A stretch of DNA of 64,000 nucleotides, taken from contig JAJCKG010000014.1 of NCBI GenBank assembly GCA_020558355.1, positions 1-64,000 of the forward strand. Direction: 5' to 3'. The notes beneath the pieces were generated by a model that was not told the origin of the DNA, did no database searches, and was given only the letters and a program-made list of their open reading frames with translations. Of this stretch, positions 1-10,500 are shown piece by piece; position 1 is the first letter of the stretch, and every line of letters starts with the position of its first letter. This stretch comes from a bacterium 210820-DFI.6.37. GTDB taxonomy: Bacteria > Bacillota > Clostridia > Peptostreptococcales > Anaerovoracaceae. The translations under genes and the position numbers were made by a program.

Positions 1-2
1 AT

Positions 3-56
3 TCCGAATACGCGGATATGCTCAACGAAAAAGCTATGCTGGATCAGTTAAAATAA
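3..56 (+). CDS. C-terminal tail of an unidentified protein (partial)
   Basis: One frame stays open from the left edge to a TAA at 54-56 and would end in MLDQLK. The fragment, about 17 residues, is too short to identify. It is called because it is followed after about 40 bp by a strong hairpin terminator in the same orientation, which implies that a gene ends here. The other two frames also stop within the first 63 bases, so the frame choice is not certain. Confidence 0.35.
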   Translation, partial: SEYADMLNEKAMLDQLK

Positions 57-95
57 TAGATTGATAAAAGCAAGTCATTAGCAAAAATAGAAAGG

Positions 96-130
96 AAAGA
101 CCGTCAGAAAAAACTGACGGTCTTTGCGTT
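96..130 (+). terminator. Intrinsic terminator
   Basis: A perfect 12-bp stem, AAAGACCGTCAG at 96-107 and CTGACGGTCTTT at 114-125, surrounds an A6 loop and is followed by a T-rich stretch. It ends the gene entering from the left and separates it from the CHAP gene. Confidence 0.85.
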
Positions 131-232
131 TTCAGCTTCGGAGCCATAGGCGGCCAGACGGGTAATTTGACCGGAAGGTTCTAAAAAAAGACAGAACACA
201 TAAACTGGACCAGAAGAGAAAGGAAGGTCCTT

Positions 233-757
233 ATGAAACAGCGCGCTGCGGCAGGAATCCTTTTGATCCTGGCTATTTTTATTTTTTGCGGTCAGATTGC
301 GGCCCGGACACCAGAAAACGGGATACGGAGGCAGGCTCCGGACAAAGCCTCCCGGGGCGGCAGATTCTATTATGATGAAGAAATGAACCCCTTTTACCCT
401 AAGCTGGCTCCCTACTGGAAGGTGAAGGATGGTTACATAAATGGAAATTGCACCTGGTACGCGTGGGGAAGAGCGTGTGAAATCGCGGGGAAAAAGCTTC
501 CCCACGCCTTTACTGGCGACGCCGGAACGTGGTGGGAGACAAACCAAAGGGAGGGCTGGTATCCTTACGGGCAGGAGCCAAAGCGGGGCGCCGTGGTTTG
601 CTATAGGACCCATGTGGCCGTAGTGGAGCAGGTCAGTCCCCTTATTGTCTCCGAGTCCGGCTGGAATGTCGCGAAGGACAGAAAAAACATTGTGTTTCAC
701 TGTGGTTCGCCCTGGCGGGAGAGCGAAACTCCTAAGGGATATATTTATCCGGAGTAA
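233..757 (+). CDS. Secreted CHAP-domain protein (putative cell-wall amidase/endopeptidase)
   Basis: The protein has 174 residues. A charged start followed by a hydrophobic stretch (about residues 5-24) looks like a signal peptide, so it probably acts outside the cell. From about residue 68 it matches the CHAP fold. The NCTWYAWGRA motif carries the presumed catalytic Cys, and THVAVVEQV carries the catalytic His near residue 128. CHAP enzymes are thiol hydrolases that cut peptidoglycan peptide bonds. There is no SH3 or other wall-binding domain, and the protein is short for the family, so it is a minimal secreted version. AAGGAAGG precedes the ATG. It sits alone between a terminator and a convergent gene. 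Substrate specificity cannot be read from the sequence. Confidence 0.82.
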   Translation: MKQRAAAGILLILAIFIFCGQIAARTPENGIRRQAPDKASRGGRFYYDEEMNPFYPKLAPYWKVKDGYINGNCTWYAWGRACEIAGKKLPHAFTGDAGTWWETNQREGWYPYGQEPKRGAVVCYRTHVAVVEQVSPLIVSESGWNVAKDRKNIVFHCGSPWRESETPKGYIYPE

Positions 758-793
758 CCCGCTTTTGCGGCGCGAAAAAGCGGGCGGAAAGCC

Positions 794-1921
794 CTATTCA
801 AAAATTTCTGCCGTCTTTGCCATGATCTCACTGATGGGAAGATGCTGCGGACAATGGCCTTCACAGGCTTTGCAGGCAACACAGTCAGAAGGACGGCGGC
901 CTTCTGTAAGCCATACCGGATAATCCGCCTTGATTTTCGGGTTTCCTTCATAGAGGAACCATTCGTTATAAAAGTTGATGGCTGTAGGAATGTCGATTTT
1001 CTTCGGACACGGCATGCAGTATTTACATCCGGTACAGGAATATTGGATTAGCTTGTTGTATTCATCAGAAACCTGATCAATTACCGCAAGCTCTTCCGGG
1101 GAAAGGCTGTTTGCTTCCGCCGCGGACAGGATGCGCAGATTTTCTGAAAGCTGCTCCTGGGAGCTCATGCCGCTTAAAATCGTCAGAACCTCCGGATGGT
1201 TGGCTACCCATCGGAAGGCCCACTCTGCCGGAGTTCGCTGTACCTGGGCCTGCTTCCAGAGCGCCTCTACTGTGCGGGGAAGCGCGTCAGTCAGCTTACC
1301 GCCCTTGAGCGGTTCCATAACGATGACCGGAATATTTTTAGAAGCGGCGTAACGCAGACCCTCTTCGCCAGCCTGAAAGTCCTTGTCCATATAGTTCAGC
1401 TGGATCTGACAGAAGTCCCATGGATAAGCGTCAATGACCTCCTTAAACAGCGGCAGTTCATCATGGAAGGAAAACCCGATATGTTTGATTTTTCCTTCTG
1501 CCTGTTTTTCTTCCAGAAAAGGCAGCAAATTGAATTTTTTGGCCCGCTTCCATACAGGGGCCGTAATATTATGTACCAGATACATATCGATCCTATCCAC
1601 ATCCAGCCGCCGCAGCTGCTCGTCGAACATAGCCCGCATCTTTTCCTCGTCTTTTGCCAGCCAGACCGGCATCTTGTCCGCCAGCAGAACCTTTTCCCGA
1701 TAACCGTCCTTTAACGCTTCGCCCACGATTTTTTCACTTTCGCCATCGTGATACATATAAGCGGTATCTACATAATTGATCCCCTGATCGATGGAACGGC
1801 GGATCATGGAAACAGCTTCCTGACGGTCGGGCTTCCCATCCGGAGAAAGGGGCAGACGCATGGTGCCCATTCCCAAAAGAGAAACCTTTTGTCCGGTCTT
1901 ATGAAATGTACGGTATTGCAT
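794..1921 (-). CDS. Aldo/keto reductase with C-terminal ferredoxin-like 4Fe-4S domain
   Basis: The protein has 375 residues and belongs to the clostridial predicted oxidoreductases of the aldo/keto reductase superfamily. The N-terminal barrel shows GMGTMRLP and the DTAYMY stretch with the catalytic Tyr. It continues with the ADKMPVW lysine segment and the YLVHNI strand with the His of the tetrad. The C-terminus adds two Cys clusters, CTGCKYCMPCPKKID and CVACKACEGHCPQ, typical of a 2[4Fe-4S] ferredoxin domain, so electrons may pass between NAD(P)H and an Fe-S partner. An upstream GTG at 1930 is in frame, but GAGGAG overlaps it and sits about 8 nt before the ATG at 1921, which is preferred. The substrate is unknown. 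Confidence 0.88.
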   Translation of the reverse strand: MQYRTFHKTGQKVSLLGMGTMRLPLSPDGKPDRQEAVSMIRRSIDQGINYVDTAYMYHDGESEKIVGEALKDGYREKVLLADKMPVWLAKDEEKMRAMFDEQLRRLDVDRIDMYLVHNITAPVWKRAKKFNLLPFLEEKQAEGKIKHIGFSFHDELPLFKEVIDAYPWDFCQIQLNYMDKDFQAGEEGLRYAASKNIPVIVMEPLKGGKLTDALPRTVEALWKQAQVQRTPAEWAFRWVANHPEVLTILSGMSSQEQLSENLRILSAAEANSLSPEELAVIDQVSDEYNKLIQYSCTGCKYCMPCPKKIDIPTAINFYNEWFLYEGNPKIKADYPVWLTEGRRPSDCVACKACEGHCPQHLPISEIMAKTAEIFE

Positions 1922-2033
1922 AGAATTCACTCCTCATTTTCCAAATTTAATGATATAATGACACTGTTCCTGAACCAATGGCCAAAGTCATGGTCCAATA
2001 TTAAGATTATAACGAAGGAGACAGGGGAGTGCA

Positions 2034-3116
2034 ATGGAAAATATCATAAAAGAATTGGATCAATATATTGAAGAAGCGCTTTTTTATTACGATCTTCCGG
2101 GGCTGGCAATCTCCATCGAGGTGGGAGAAAGGGGACCGGCAAGCCTTGCGGGACTGAACTATAAAAAAGCCGCGGGAGTAAAAGACATTACAACAGGAGA
2201 ACCGCTGCTTTCTGAGCATATTTTTCATATGGCGTCAGTCTCAAAGCTGTTTACTTCCTCAGGTATATTAAGCCTTTATCAGGAAGGAAAGCTGGATCTG
2301 GAGGACAAAATCGCGGAGCTGCTGCCATACGCCAGTATCGCCGATGAACGATTTGGCGAGATAAAGCTGTGTCATATGCTGAGCCATACCTCCGGCCTTG
2401 CTGATGTACAGGATTATCAGTGGGACAGGCCCAGAACCGATGAAAGGGCTTTGCGGGATTACGCGGAAAGCAGTGAAGTGAAAGATTCCCGGCTGCTCTG
2501 GTCTCCTTCCGAAAATAAATTCAGCTACAGCAATATGGCGTATGAGCTGCTGGGCCTTGTTATTTCAGAAGTTTCCGGTATGTCCTATGAAGACTACATG
2601 AAACAAACCTTTCTAAAGCCTCTGGGAATGGAGGACTCCACCTTTCTTACCTTTGAGCGGACGGGAGGAAGTCTGGCGCTGGAGGATCTGAGCCGGGCCG
2701 GTATGGCTATGCCTCATAAAAAAGACGAAGAAAAGCATATCGTCCGGGAAGAGCGCTATCCCTACAACCGGCAGCACGGCCCAAGCTCAACGCTTACCAG
2801 CAATATCTTTGACCTGGCAAAATGGGCCAGAGCCCATCTGGATAAAAAACTGCTGGAGCGGGAGCTGTATGACAGAATGTGGGAAAAGATTACTACGGTT
2901 CCAAACAATGGAGAAGGAATGGGGCTGTGCTGGTTCATGCGGGAGCAGGGCGGATACCGGATTTTGGGACATGAAGGCACCGACGATGGCTTTCGGGCCA
3001 GCTTTTGGATCTGCCCACAGATGGATGCCCATGTGACAGTGGTAGCCAATATCAGCCGCGGGGCTGTGAAAAAAATCAGCAAAAAGCTGTTTGGGATGCT
3101 GATCGGCAGGATATAG
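2034..3116 (+). CDS. Serine hydrolase of the beta-lactamase/penicillin-binding class C family
   Basis: The protein has 360 residues and no signal peptide, so it is likely cytoplasmic. The nucleophile motif SxxK is seen as SVSK (about residues 68-71), the YxN motif as YSN in FSYSNMAYELLG, and a third element as LGHEGTDDGF near residue 310. This arrangement is that of the esterase and D-aminopeptidase relatives of AmpC rather than a proven antibiotic-resistance enzyme. AAGGAGACAGGGGAG precedes the ATG. It is divergent from the aldo/keto reductase and convergent with the next gene, so it is probably monocistronic. The true substrate is unknown. Confidence 0.85.
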   Translation: MENIIKELDQYIEEALFYYDLPGLAISIEVGERGPASLAGLNYKKAAGVKDITTGEPLLSEHIFHMASVSKLFTSSGILSLYQEGKLDLEDKIAELLPYASIADERFGEIKLCHMLSHTSGLADVQDYQWDRPRTDERALRDYAESSEVKDSRLLWSPSENKFSYSNMAYELLGLVISEVSGMSYEDYMKQTFLKPLGMEDSTFLTFERTGGSLALEDLSRAGMAMPHKKDEEKHIVREERYPYNRQHGPSSTLTSNIFDLAKWARAHLDKKLLERELYDRMWEKITTVPNNGEGMGLCWFMREQGGYRILGHEGTDDGFRASFWICPQMDAHVTVVANISRGAVKKISKKLFGMLIGRI

Positions 3117-3127
3117 ACAAAAACCGG

Positions 3128-3155
3128 AAAGACCGGCCCTGCGGAGCCGGTCTTT
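3128..3155. terminator. Bidirectional intrinsic terminator between convergent genes
   Basis: The stem AAAGACCGGC...GCCGGTCTTT has an 8-nt loop, with A-rich and T-rich flanks, so it can stop transcription from both sides. The stop codon of the minus-strand gene at 3154-3156 lies in its edge. Confidence 0.8.
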
Positions 3156-4341
3156 ATTCACTGCGTATAAATTCCAGAAATTCATTGAAATCTTCAAAAT
3201 CGCTTTGAATGAATTCGTAGAGCACAGGCTCTTTGAATTCATATTTTGCCGTCGCCATCAGGTAGGGAGCAAGAACGCTTTTTCGAAGATCCTTCTCCAT
3301 GGCGTGGATGCTGGAAAGACTGTATGAGGATACGATGAGCTGGCCGAAATCGGTGATGTAATAGAGTCCGAACACATCCTCGCTGAGCCGGAATACCCGC
3401 CGGTTGACATGATTGTTGTTGGTGTTGAAGGTAAGAAACAATTTGCCGTTCTCATGAGGCGTCATCATTGTATTGCTGGACATCTGACGCAGGGTCAGGC
3501 TGAACTCCTCCGGAGGCATCAGCACCTCGTAAACCGTAACGAATTCCGCGCGGGCCAGCATCATAGCGGCTTCCGCGGAGCTGATGGGAAAGCCGGAGCA
3601 TTTTTCAAAAGCGGTGATCTGGTTGCTGCTGTTTATGGTAAGCTCCGAAACGACCAGAGTGTAATGCTCGTTATATTCGATGAGGGATTCACAGAGATAG
3701 GAGCCGGGCCGCTGGTCATCCTCATCCACCGTATTTTTACACAGAGTTGCCATAGGATGCTCCTTTTTGTAGATGTCCAAAGGTACATCCCCCTGACAGA
3801 GCCAGGAGGCCGCTTCGTAATCGTGGCCAAAGCAGCGCATAAGAAAATAATTGGCAGCCTGATACGGCGACACGATGGGGTCGCACAGCTTTTCCATCAG
3901 GAGCCCGCGCTCATCGGGGCTGAGGGAAACAGGCGTTTCAATGAGAAAGCCGTATTCTTCGCGGCCCTCAGGAAAGGGCAGACCGTGAAGCTCATTAAAG
4001 CGGGCGTATTCACAGAGCAGATAGCGGGCTTCTCTCTGGGTAATTTCCATCTTACGGCCGCCGAGACCGCCGATCAGCGCCTGCTCCACGGAGGAGATTT
4101 CTTCCACGCTGTTCCCTAAAATGCTTTTGTAGGTTTCAAAGCCGTATTCTTCCGCGTCCAGATAAAAGAACTGATGGAAGTCCGGGGAAGCGTAATGCTC
4201 CGTCAGCTTCCAGTGGATGTACAGGCCTGTTACGCCCATGAGACGGGTATTGGTTACATACCCTCCCATAAAAGTTTTTTTATCTGTATCCTTTGGCGCG
4301 GAAAGACCGCCTTCAATCACAGTAAATGTTGGTTTGGTCAA
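3154..4341 (-). CDS. Conserved-looking protein of unknown function
   Basis: The protein has 395 residues and I do not recognise a family. It is acidic, soluble and rich in aromatic residues, with no membrane segment or signal peptide. The start is a TTG at 4341, preceded by AGAGGT at good spacing, and a promoter lies at 4401-4428. After a flexible N-terminus (TVIEGGLSAPKDTDKK) comes a globular region. A segment near residues 185-215 mentions a CQGDVP turn, and the C-terminus ends in an acidic helix (SDFEDFNEFLEFIRSE). It is monocistronic, ending at a shared terminator and divergent from the metK riboswitch. No function is proposed. Confidence 0.75.
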   Translation of the reverse strand: MTKPTFTVIEGGLSAPKDTDKKTFMGGYVTNTRLMGVTGLYIHWKLTEHYASPDFHQFFYLDAEEYGFETYKSILGNSVEEISSVEQALIGGLGGRKMEITQREARYLLCEYARFNELHGLPFPEGREEYGFLIETPVSLSPDERGLLMEKLCDPIVSPYQAANYFLMRCFGHDYEAASWLCQGDVPLDIYKKEHPMATLCKNTVDEDDQRPGSYLCESLIEYNEHYTLVVSELTINSSNQITAFEKCSGFPISSAEAAMMLARAEFVTVYEVLMPPEEFSLTLRQMSSNTMMTPHENGKLFLTFNTNNNHVNRRVFRLSEDVFGLYYITDFGQLIVSSYSLSSIHAMEKDLRKSVLAPYLMATAKYEFKEPVLYEFIQSDFEDFNEFLEFIRSE

Positions 4342-4400
4342 AACTGATACCTCTTAAATCCATAGAATAAAATCCGTTTTCCGGGATTTGTAATACATAA

Positions 4401-4428
4401 AGTATAACCGATTTAAAAAAAATTACAA
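4401..4428 (-). promoter_or_regulatory. Promoter of the unknown minus-strand gene
   Basis: On the minus strand TTGTAA (4423-4428) and TATACT (4401-4406) are separated by 16 bp, about 60 bp ahead of the TTG start at 4341. Confidence 0.55.
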
Positions 4429-4456
4429 GTAGGCAGCTTTTGCGGGCGCCGGACTA

Positions 4457-4484
4457 TTGACAAGCGGGTCAGATTCTATATAAT
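4457..4484 (+). promoter_or_regulatory. Promoter of the SAM riboswitch-metK transcript
   Basis: A consensus TTGACA (4457-4462) and TATAAT (4479-4484) are separated by 16 bp. The riboswitch begins about 30 bp downstream. Confidence 0.85.
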
Positions 4485-4514
4485 ATAATAGGTAATTAAT
4501 TTCAGACAATAGAA

Positions 4515-4647
4515 ATCCTTATTAAGAGAGGCAGAGGGAATAGGCCCGATGAAGCCCGGCAACCTAGATGTTTTGCGAGGGACGCCCACGCAAAGACAGA
4601 AAAGGTGCTAAATCCTACAGAATAATATATTCTGAAAGATGAGGAAA
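4515..4647 (+). promoter_or_regulatory. SAM-I (S-box) riboswitch aptamer
   Basis: The S-box core is present in order: AGAGAGGCAGAGGGA, then GGCCCGATGAAGCCCGGCAA, then AAAGGTGCTAAATCCTACAG, then a 3' strand of P1 in GATGAGG that pairs with CCTTAT at the 5' side. SAM binding in this class stabilises the terminator, so metK is expected to be off when SAM is plentiful. This is an established family assigned from its conserved core. Confidence 0.95.
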
Positions 4648-4663
4648 GATAACGAAAAATCAG

Positions 4664-4690
4664 GCCTCTTCTTTTGAAGAGGCTTTTTTA
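4664..4690 (+). terminator. Riboswitch-controlled terminator ahead of metK
   Basis: The stem GCCTCTTC/GAAGAGGC (4664-4671, 4676-4683) has a TTTT loop and six Ts after it. It is the expression platform of the SAM riboswitch. Confidence 0.92.
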
Positions 4691-4729
4691 CGGGTATGAG
4701 GATTCTATCAGAGAGAACAGGAGGATAAC

Positions 4730-5914
4730 ATGAAAAAACTTTTTACATCTGAATCTGTAACAGAAGGGCATCCGGATAAGATCTGCGATCAGATTTCCGA
4801 CGCGATTTTGGATGAAATTTTCCGCCAGGACCCCAACGGACGCGTCGCGGCTGAGACTACAGTCAATACCGGCTACGCCATGGTAATGGGTGAGATTACA
4901 ACGGACTGCTATATCGATATCCAGAAAATCGCGAGAGAAGTCATCTGCGATATTGGATATACAAAGAGCGACTATGGCTATGACGGCAATACCTGCGCCG
5001 TACTGACAGCCATCGATGAACAATCGGCGGATATCGCCATGGGAGTTGATAAGGCTCTGGAGTATAAGGAAGGCGTTCTGGCTGATGAAGCGGAGGAAAC
5101 AGGAGCGGGCGATCAGGGAATCATGTTCGGCTTTGCCTGTAATGAAACTCCGGAGCTGATGCCGATGCCTATCGCGACAGCGCACAAGCTGGCCAGGAGA
5201 CTGACGGAAGTGAGAAAGTCAGGTCTGCTGCCGTATCTGAGACCGGACGGAAAGACACAGGTAACAGTCGAGTACGAGGATGATCAGGTAAAGCGGATCG
5301 ACACTGTGCTTATTTCTTCCCAGCATGATCCTGACGTAAGCCACGACCAGATCAAACAGGATCTGATCCAGCACGTTATAAAACCCATCATTCCGGCCAA
5401 CCTGCTGGATGACGGCACAAAATATTTTGTCAACCCAACCGGCAACTTTGTCATCGGCGGACCGCATGGTGATTCCGGTCTGACAGGAAGAAAGATCATC
5501 GTGGATACCTACGGCGGATACGCCCGTCACGGCGGCGGAGCCTTCAGCGGAAAAGACCCTACAAAAGTAGACCGCTCCGCGGCTTACGCGGCGAGATACG
5601 CGGCAAAGAATCTGGTCGCGGCGGGACTCGCGGACAAGTGCGAGATCCAGCTGGCTTACGCCATCGGCGTTGCCAAGCCGGTATCCATTCTGGTGGACTC
5701 CTTCGGAACAGGAAAGGTTTCGGATGAAAAGCTGGCGCGGCTGGTAGAAGAGCATTTCGACCTGCGGCCGGCGGCTATTATCCGGGATCTGGATCTGAGA
5801 CGCCCGATCTACCGTCAGCTGGCCGCTTACGGACACTTTGGCCGGACCGATATTGACGTGCCTTGGGAAAAGACCGATAAGGCCGAGGCGCTGAAGAAGA
5901 GCGCGGGACTGTAA
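4730..5914 (+). CDS. metK: S-adenosylmethionine synthetase
   Basis: The protein has 394 residues, the normal family length. It makes SAM from methionine and ATP in the cytoplasm. The N-terminal [20 protein letters not shown] includes the conserved ATP-binding His. [10 protein letters not shown] and [20 protein letters not shown] are the methionine- and phosphate-binding signatures. CAGGAGG lies before the ATG. Control by the upstream SAM-I riboswitch gives direct product feedback. Aspartokinase follows 120 bp later, which fits a methionine/aspartate-family supply unit. Confidence 0.98.
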   Translation: MKKLFTSESVTEGHPDKICDQISDAILDEIFRQDPNGRVAAETTVNTGYAMVMGEITTDCYIDIQKIAREVICDIGYTKSDYGYDGNTCAVLTAIDEQSADIAMGVDKALEYKEGVLADEAEETGAGDQGIMFGFACNETPELMPMPIATAHKLARRLTEVRKSGLLPYLRPDGKTQVTVEYEDDQVKRIDTVLISSQHDPDVSHDQIKQDLIQHVIKPIIPANLLDDGTKYFVNPTGNFVIGGPHGDSGLTGRKIIVDTYGGYARHGGGAFSGKDPTKVDRSAAYAARYAAKNLVAAGLADKCEIQLAYAIGVAKPVSILVDSFGTGKVSDEKLARLVEEHFDLRPAAIIRDLDLRRPIYRQLAAYGHFGRTDIDVPWEKTDKAEALKKSAGL

Positions 5915-6034
5915 CAGGCAAAAGCGTTCCGCGGCGGAGCCGGACGCGGAGAACAGGAAGGCAGGCGCGCCGCATATAGTAATAGATAAGGAAATTGGAT
6001 TTGAAGTGCCTTCGGGCAGGGAGGAAAAATATAA

Positions 6035-7351
6035 ATGGGAATCAAAGTAGCAAAATTCGGCGGGTCTTCCGTGGCGGACGCCATTCAGATCGGAAAGACA
6101 AAAAAAATCATCGAAGCCGATCCGGACAGAAAGTACATTGTAGTATCCGCGCCGGGAAAGCGTTTTGACGGAGATACAAAAATTACGGATCTGCTGTATC
6201 TGTGCAAGACCCACAGAGAGCATAATCTGCCTTATGAGCAGCTCTTTCAGGTAGTTTGCGACCGTTATAAAGTGACAGAGGTCAACCTGGAAGTAGAAGT
6301 GAATATACGCAAGTATCTGGATGAAATCAGAGAAAATCTGGAAAAGGGAACGACAGCGGATTATGTTGCCAGCAGAGGGGAATATCTCAACGCGATCCTG
6401 ATCGCGGCTTATCTTGGATATGACTTTGTAGACGCCGCCGGTTTGATCCAGTTTGACGCAAAGGGAAGGCTCCTTCCGGAGGAGACAGACCGGGCGCTGA
6501 AGGAAGAGCTGAAAAAGCATGAACGGGCAGTGATCCCAGGCTTTTACGGCTCCAGTCCGGATGGAAGCGTAAAGACCTTTAGCAGAGGCGGCTCTGATAT
6601 CACCGGAGCTTTAGTGGCCAGGGCAGCGGAGGCGGATGTCTATGAAAACTGGACCGATGTTTCCGGCGTGTTGGTTGCGGACCCCCGTATCGTTGAAGGG
6701 GCAAAGCCTATCAGCACCATTTCCTATAAAGAGCTGAGAGAGCTTTCCTACATGGGGGCTTCCGTTCTTCATGAAGACGCGATTTATCCCGCGAGGGCAG
6801 CCGATATTCCGGTCAACATCCGCAACACCAACCGCCCACAGGACGAAGGGACGCTGATTACCGCGGAGGCGGGGCCTTTGGAAGACGGACAGATCATCAC
6901 CGGAATCGCCGGACGGAAAAACTTTACCGTCATTGCTCTGTATAAAAATATGCTCAGCGATGAGCGGGGCTTTGTAAGAAGAATCGCCGGCATTTTAGAG
7001 GATTTTGACATTTCTCTGGAACATCTGCCTACCGGCATTGACACGGTTTCCGTCGTTATTTCTGAGGACAGCATCGACGGAAGGCTGGATGAAATCGTAG
7101 AGGAATTCCGGCAGCAGCTGAAGCCGGATACGATTGATGTCATCGAACATATGGCCCTGATCGCTACGGTAGGATACGGCATGTCTTCAAGACCAGGAGT
7201 ATCCGCGGCGCTGTTTTCCGCTCTGGCCGAAGAGGGGGTCAATATCCGCATGATCGACCAGGGATCCAGTGAGATGAACATTATCGTCGGCGTGGAAAAC
7301 GATGACCTGGAGCGGTCCATCAAGGCCATCTACAGGGCTTTCATAAAATAA
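6035..7351 (+). CDS. lysC: Aspartokinase
   Basis: The protein has 438 residues. It phosphorylates aspartate at the entry to lysine, threonine and methionine synthesis. The N-terminus shows the kinase signature KFGGSSVADA, with SRGGSDITGALVARAA in the catalytic domain and VLHEDAIYPARAADIPVNIRN before the regulatory region. The last 140 residues hold two ACT-type domains, including a segment beginning TVGYGMSSRPGVSAALF, so feedback inhibition by an end-product amino acid is expected. Which amino acid cannot be read here. GGGAGG precedes the ATG, and there is no separate clear promoter, so read-through from metK is likely. A terminator follows. Confidence 0.95.
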   Translation: MGIKVAKFGGSSVADAIQIGKTKKIIEADPDRKYIVVSAPGKRFDGDTKITDLLYLCKTHREHNLPYEQLFQVVCDRYKVTEVNLEVEVNIRKYLDEIRENLEKGTTADYVASRGEYLNAILIAAYLGYDFVDAAGLIQFDAKGRLLPEETDRALKEELKKHERAVIPGFYGSSPDGSVKTFSRGGSDITGALVARAAEADVYENWTDVSGVLVADPRIVEGAKPISTISYKELRELSYMGASVLHEDAIYPARAADIPVNIRNTNRPQDEGTLITAEAGPLEDGQIITGIAGRKNFTVIALYKNMLSDERGFVRRIAGILEDFDISLEHLPTGIDTVSVVISEDSIDGRLDEIVEEFRQQLKPDTIDVIEHMALIATVGYGMSSRPGVSAALFSALAEEGVNIRMIDQGSSEMNIIVGVENDDLERSIKAIYRAFIK

Positions 7352-7370
7352 ATAAATGAGAACTTTTCAA

Positions 7371-7406
7371 GCGGGCACAGCCATTGCGGCAGGTGCCTGC
7401 TTTTTT
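7371..7406 (+). terminator. Terminator after the metK-lysC unit
   Basis: GCGGGCAC (7371-7378) pairs with GTGCCTGC (7393-7400) with one G-U pair, followed directly by TTTTTT. Confidence 0.75.
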
Positions 7407-7542
7407 GCGCTGAATACTGGAAATTTCGCTGATTTTACTCTGAAAAGCAGTACTTTTCCCCAGATATGTGGTATCATCTTAGGAAGAAACAAAAGAAGGG
7501 GCGGCTCAGCGGCCCGCCAGGTGATCAATAAAAGGAGAAGGT

Positions 7543-10500
7543 ATGAATATCTGGGAGATACTTAAAACAGAAGAGACAAAGGACAAGCAGCGGATTCAGG
7601 CGGCATACCGGGCCCAGCTGGCTGTTACCAATCCGGAGGACGACCCGGAGGGCTTTATGCGGCTGCGGCAGGCTCTGGAAGACGCGCTGAAGGCCGCGGA
7701 CGCAAAGGACGAGAAGCGGGAGGCCCCGCGGGGGCCTGTCTTTGAAGACGGGCCGGTGGGAGACTGGATGGAAAAGGTCCATCAGGTGTATTGCCATTTT
7801 TCTAAGCGGATCGATCCGGCGCAGTGGCAGCAGCTGCTGCGGGATGAGGTTTGTTTGAATCTGGATACCAGAATACAGGTCCGGAGCTCTCTGCTGGAAT
7901 ATATGATGGAGCATTTCTTCCTGCCTCAGTCGGTTATTCAGGTTCTGGACCGGCAGCTGGGACTTACGGAGCGTATGGATGAGCTGAGGGAGGAATTCCC
8001 CCAGGAGTTCCTGGACGCGGTTATTACAGAATCTCTGCGGGAGAAAGAATATCCGCCGTATGAATTCCTGAAAGGCGATGACAGTCTTCCTTTTGATGAA
8101 TACCTGCGTCTCCAGGCGGCTCTTACGGATTGTATCAGCCGTCGTGATACAGAAAAAGCCCGCCAGATTGCCGGGCAGATGGAGGCTACCGGTATTGAAA
8201 GCCCGTATTTGCGGCTGGATAAGGCAAAGATCTGCTGTCAGGAGGAACACTATGAAGAAGCGCGGCGGCTGGTTGAAAGCCTGCTCCCTCAGTACGAGGA
8301 GCTGGAGGACGCGCGCCTTATGAAAGGCGATGTCGCGTTTCTTATGGAAGATATACAGACTGCTAAAAAAGAATATGAGAAGGTTCTGCGGCAGGACCCC
8401 GCTTCGCAGTGGGCCAGATGCGGAATGGGAAAGTGCTTTGTAAGGGAAGGCAGGTACAAGGAGGCTAATTCCCTTTTCTGCGATCTGCTGGAGGAGGACC
8501 CTTACGATCTGGGAGCCGCCGACTGGCTGAAGGAGTGCAATGAGCGGTATATTGGAGAGCTGACGGAAAAGATGCGGCAGCCGCGGGAAACGGACAATGC
8601 CGAAACCGCGCTGGAGCTGGCGTGGTGCTACTATCAGAACGAGCGATACGAAGAAACTCTGGATGTTTTGAAACAGGTGTGGCCGGACGAGACGCAGAAG
8701 ATCGAATATCACAGCCTGATGGGAAGAGCCGGGCTTTCCTGCGGGAAAATGGAGCAGGCTATGGAGCATTTTCAGCAGTGGGAGCGGCAGCTTTTAAAGC
8801 TGCCGGATACAGAGGAAAACCGGGAGAAAAAAAGACAGCAGCTTCCCTTTGTCCGTCTGCTGATCAGCAACGTGTACAGTGAAACGGGAAGGCGGCAGGA
8901 GGCGCTGACCCAGGTAGAAACCATTCTGGAGGATGACCCGCAAAACGGCGAGGCGCTGGCCTTTAAGGGGCAGCTTCTGCTGGACCTGTGGGAGTTTGAG
9001 AAAGCGGTGGACACGCTTACCAGAGCGATTGAGCTTGGGCCGGCTTCTCACACGCTCTTTCTGCTTCGGGCCCGGGCGTTCTATTATCTGGACTATCTGA
9101 GCGAAGCCTTTGACGACTGTGAGCGGTCTTTGGAAATCTACCCTTTTGAACTGACCGCCTATGTCTATAAAACGAAGATCCTGATCGAAGCCGGTGAGCT
9201 GGAGGCTGCGGAGGATACGCTGCGGTATCTGGAAGAGGAAGGCGTTCAGGGAAGTGAATTCCTGTTCCTTCGGGGCTATATCAAGGAAGCGGGGGAGGAC
9301 TTTCGCGAAGCGGAGCGGCTTTACCGGCGGAGCCTGTCTGAATGGAAGGCCGCGGGGGAAAAAGAGGAAGGCTTTGGGCTGGAAGAACCGGCGGAGGTCT
9401 GGCATCATCTGGCGGTTATGGCATACGATGAGGATATGGAAGACTTTGAGCCGGTGATCCGAATGATCAATCAGGGCCTTGAAGAAAATCCGGATTATGT
9501 CTATCTGATTGAGCTGAAAGCGGAGATTGCTTATCTATGCGACCATTTCCAGGAAGCCCTGGAGCTGTATGAGAAAACGCGAGAACTCGCGCCGGGGAAG
9601 ATCGGCACCTGCGGACTGATAGACACGGTTTACCGGGATTTGGAGCAGTGGGACAGGGCGCTGGAATTCGCGGAAATGCAGCTGCGGCAGACGCCTACGG
9701 GCTACGCCTATATGCGGAGAGGACAGGTTTTCACCTGTCTGGACCAAACCGAAGCGGCCAGGAAGGATTTTGAAAAGGCCATAGAGCTCGCGCCGGAGCT
9801 GTCCTATCCATATAATTATATGGGCGTCCTTCGGGAGCTTGCGGGTGACCAGGAGGAGGCGCTTGCCTACTACGAGAAAGCCATCGCTGTGGGAGAGACG
9901 GAGGATGACCTGTGCGGGGAAGCTTACAAAAACGCGGCAAATCTGTACTGCCGGAAAAAAGATTTCGGCCAGGCGGCGCGGACCCTGCGCAGAGGCTTTG
10001 AGAGGATGGAGGAAGAGAGCTTCCTCTATGAGATGATTGAGCTCCAGCGGGTTGCGGGATGGTTTGACCAGGCGGAAGAAACGCTGAAGGAATACAAAAA
10101 AGCGGCGGGACTGAAGCGTATGTCCTTTGAATACAACTGGGAGCTCGCACATATTTACCGGGACCGGGGAAAGCTGGATCTGGCCTTTTCCATCTATGAC
10201 GCGGAAGGCGTGGAAGAGGCGGGAGCGCTGAGAGAAGCGGGAAAGATCCTGTTTTATAGAGGAAAATACAAAAAGGCCCTCAAGTATTTTAAAAAGGCGA
10301 TTCTTCTTCTGCAAAAGCAGAGCGAGGAAGAAACCTTTCTGAGAGCTGAATATTATCTGTGGGCCGCAAGGGCAGCCCAGAGGCTGGACGACAGGGATCA
10401 GGCCCAGGAGCTGGCCGGTCAGGGACTGGATTGGATTCCGGCGTCCTTTGAAACGGAGCTTGGCGCGTGTCTTCCTATGGTATACAAGCTGCTGGGAGGC

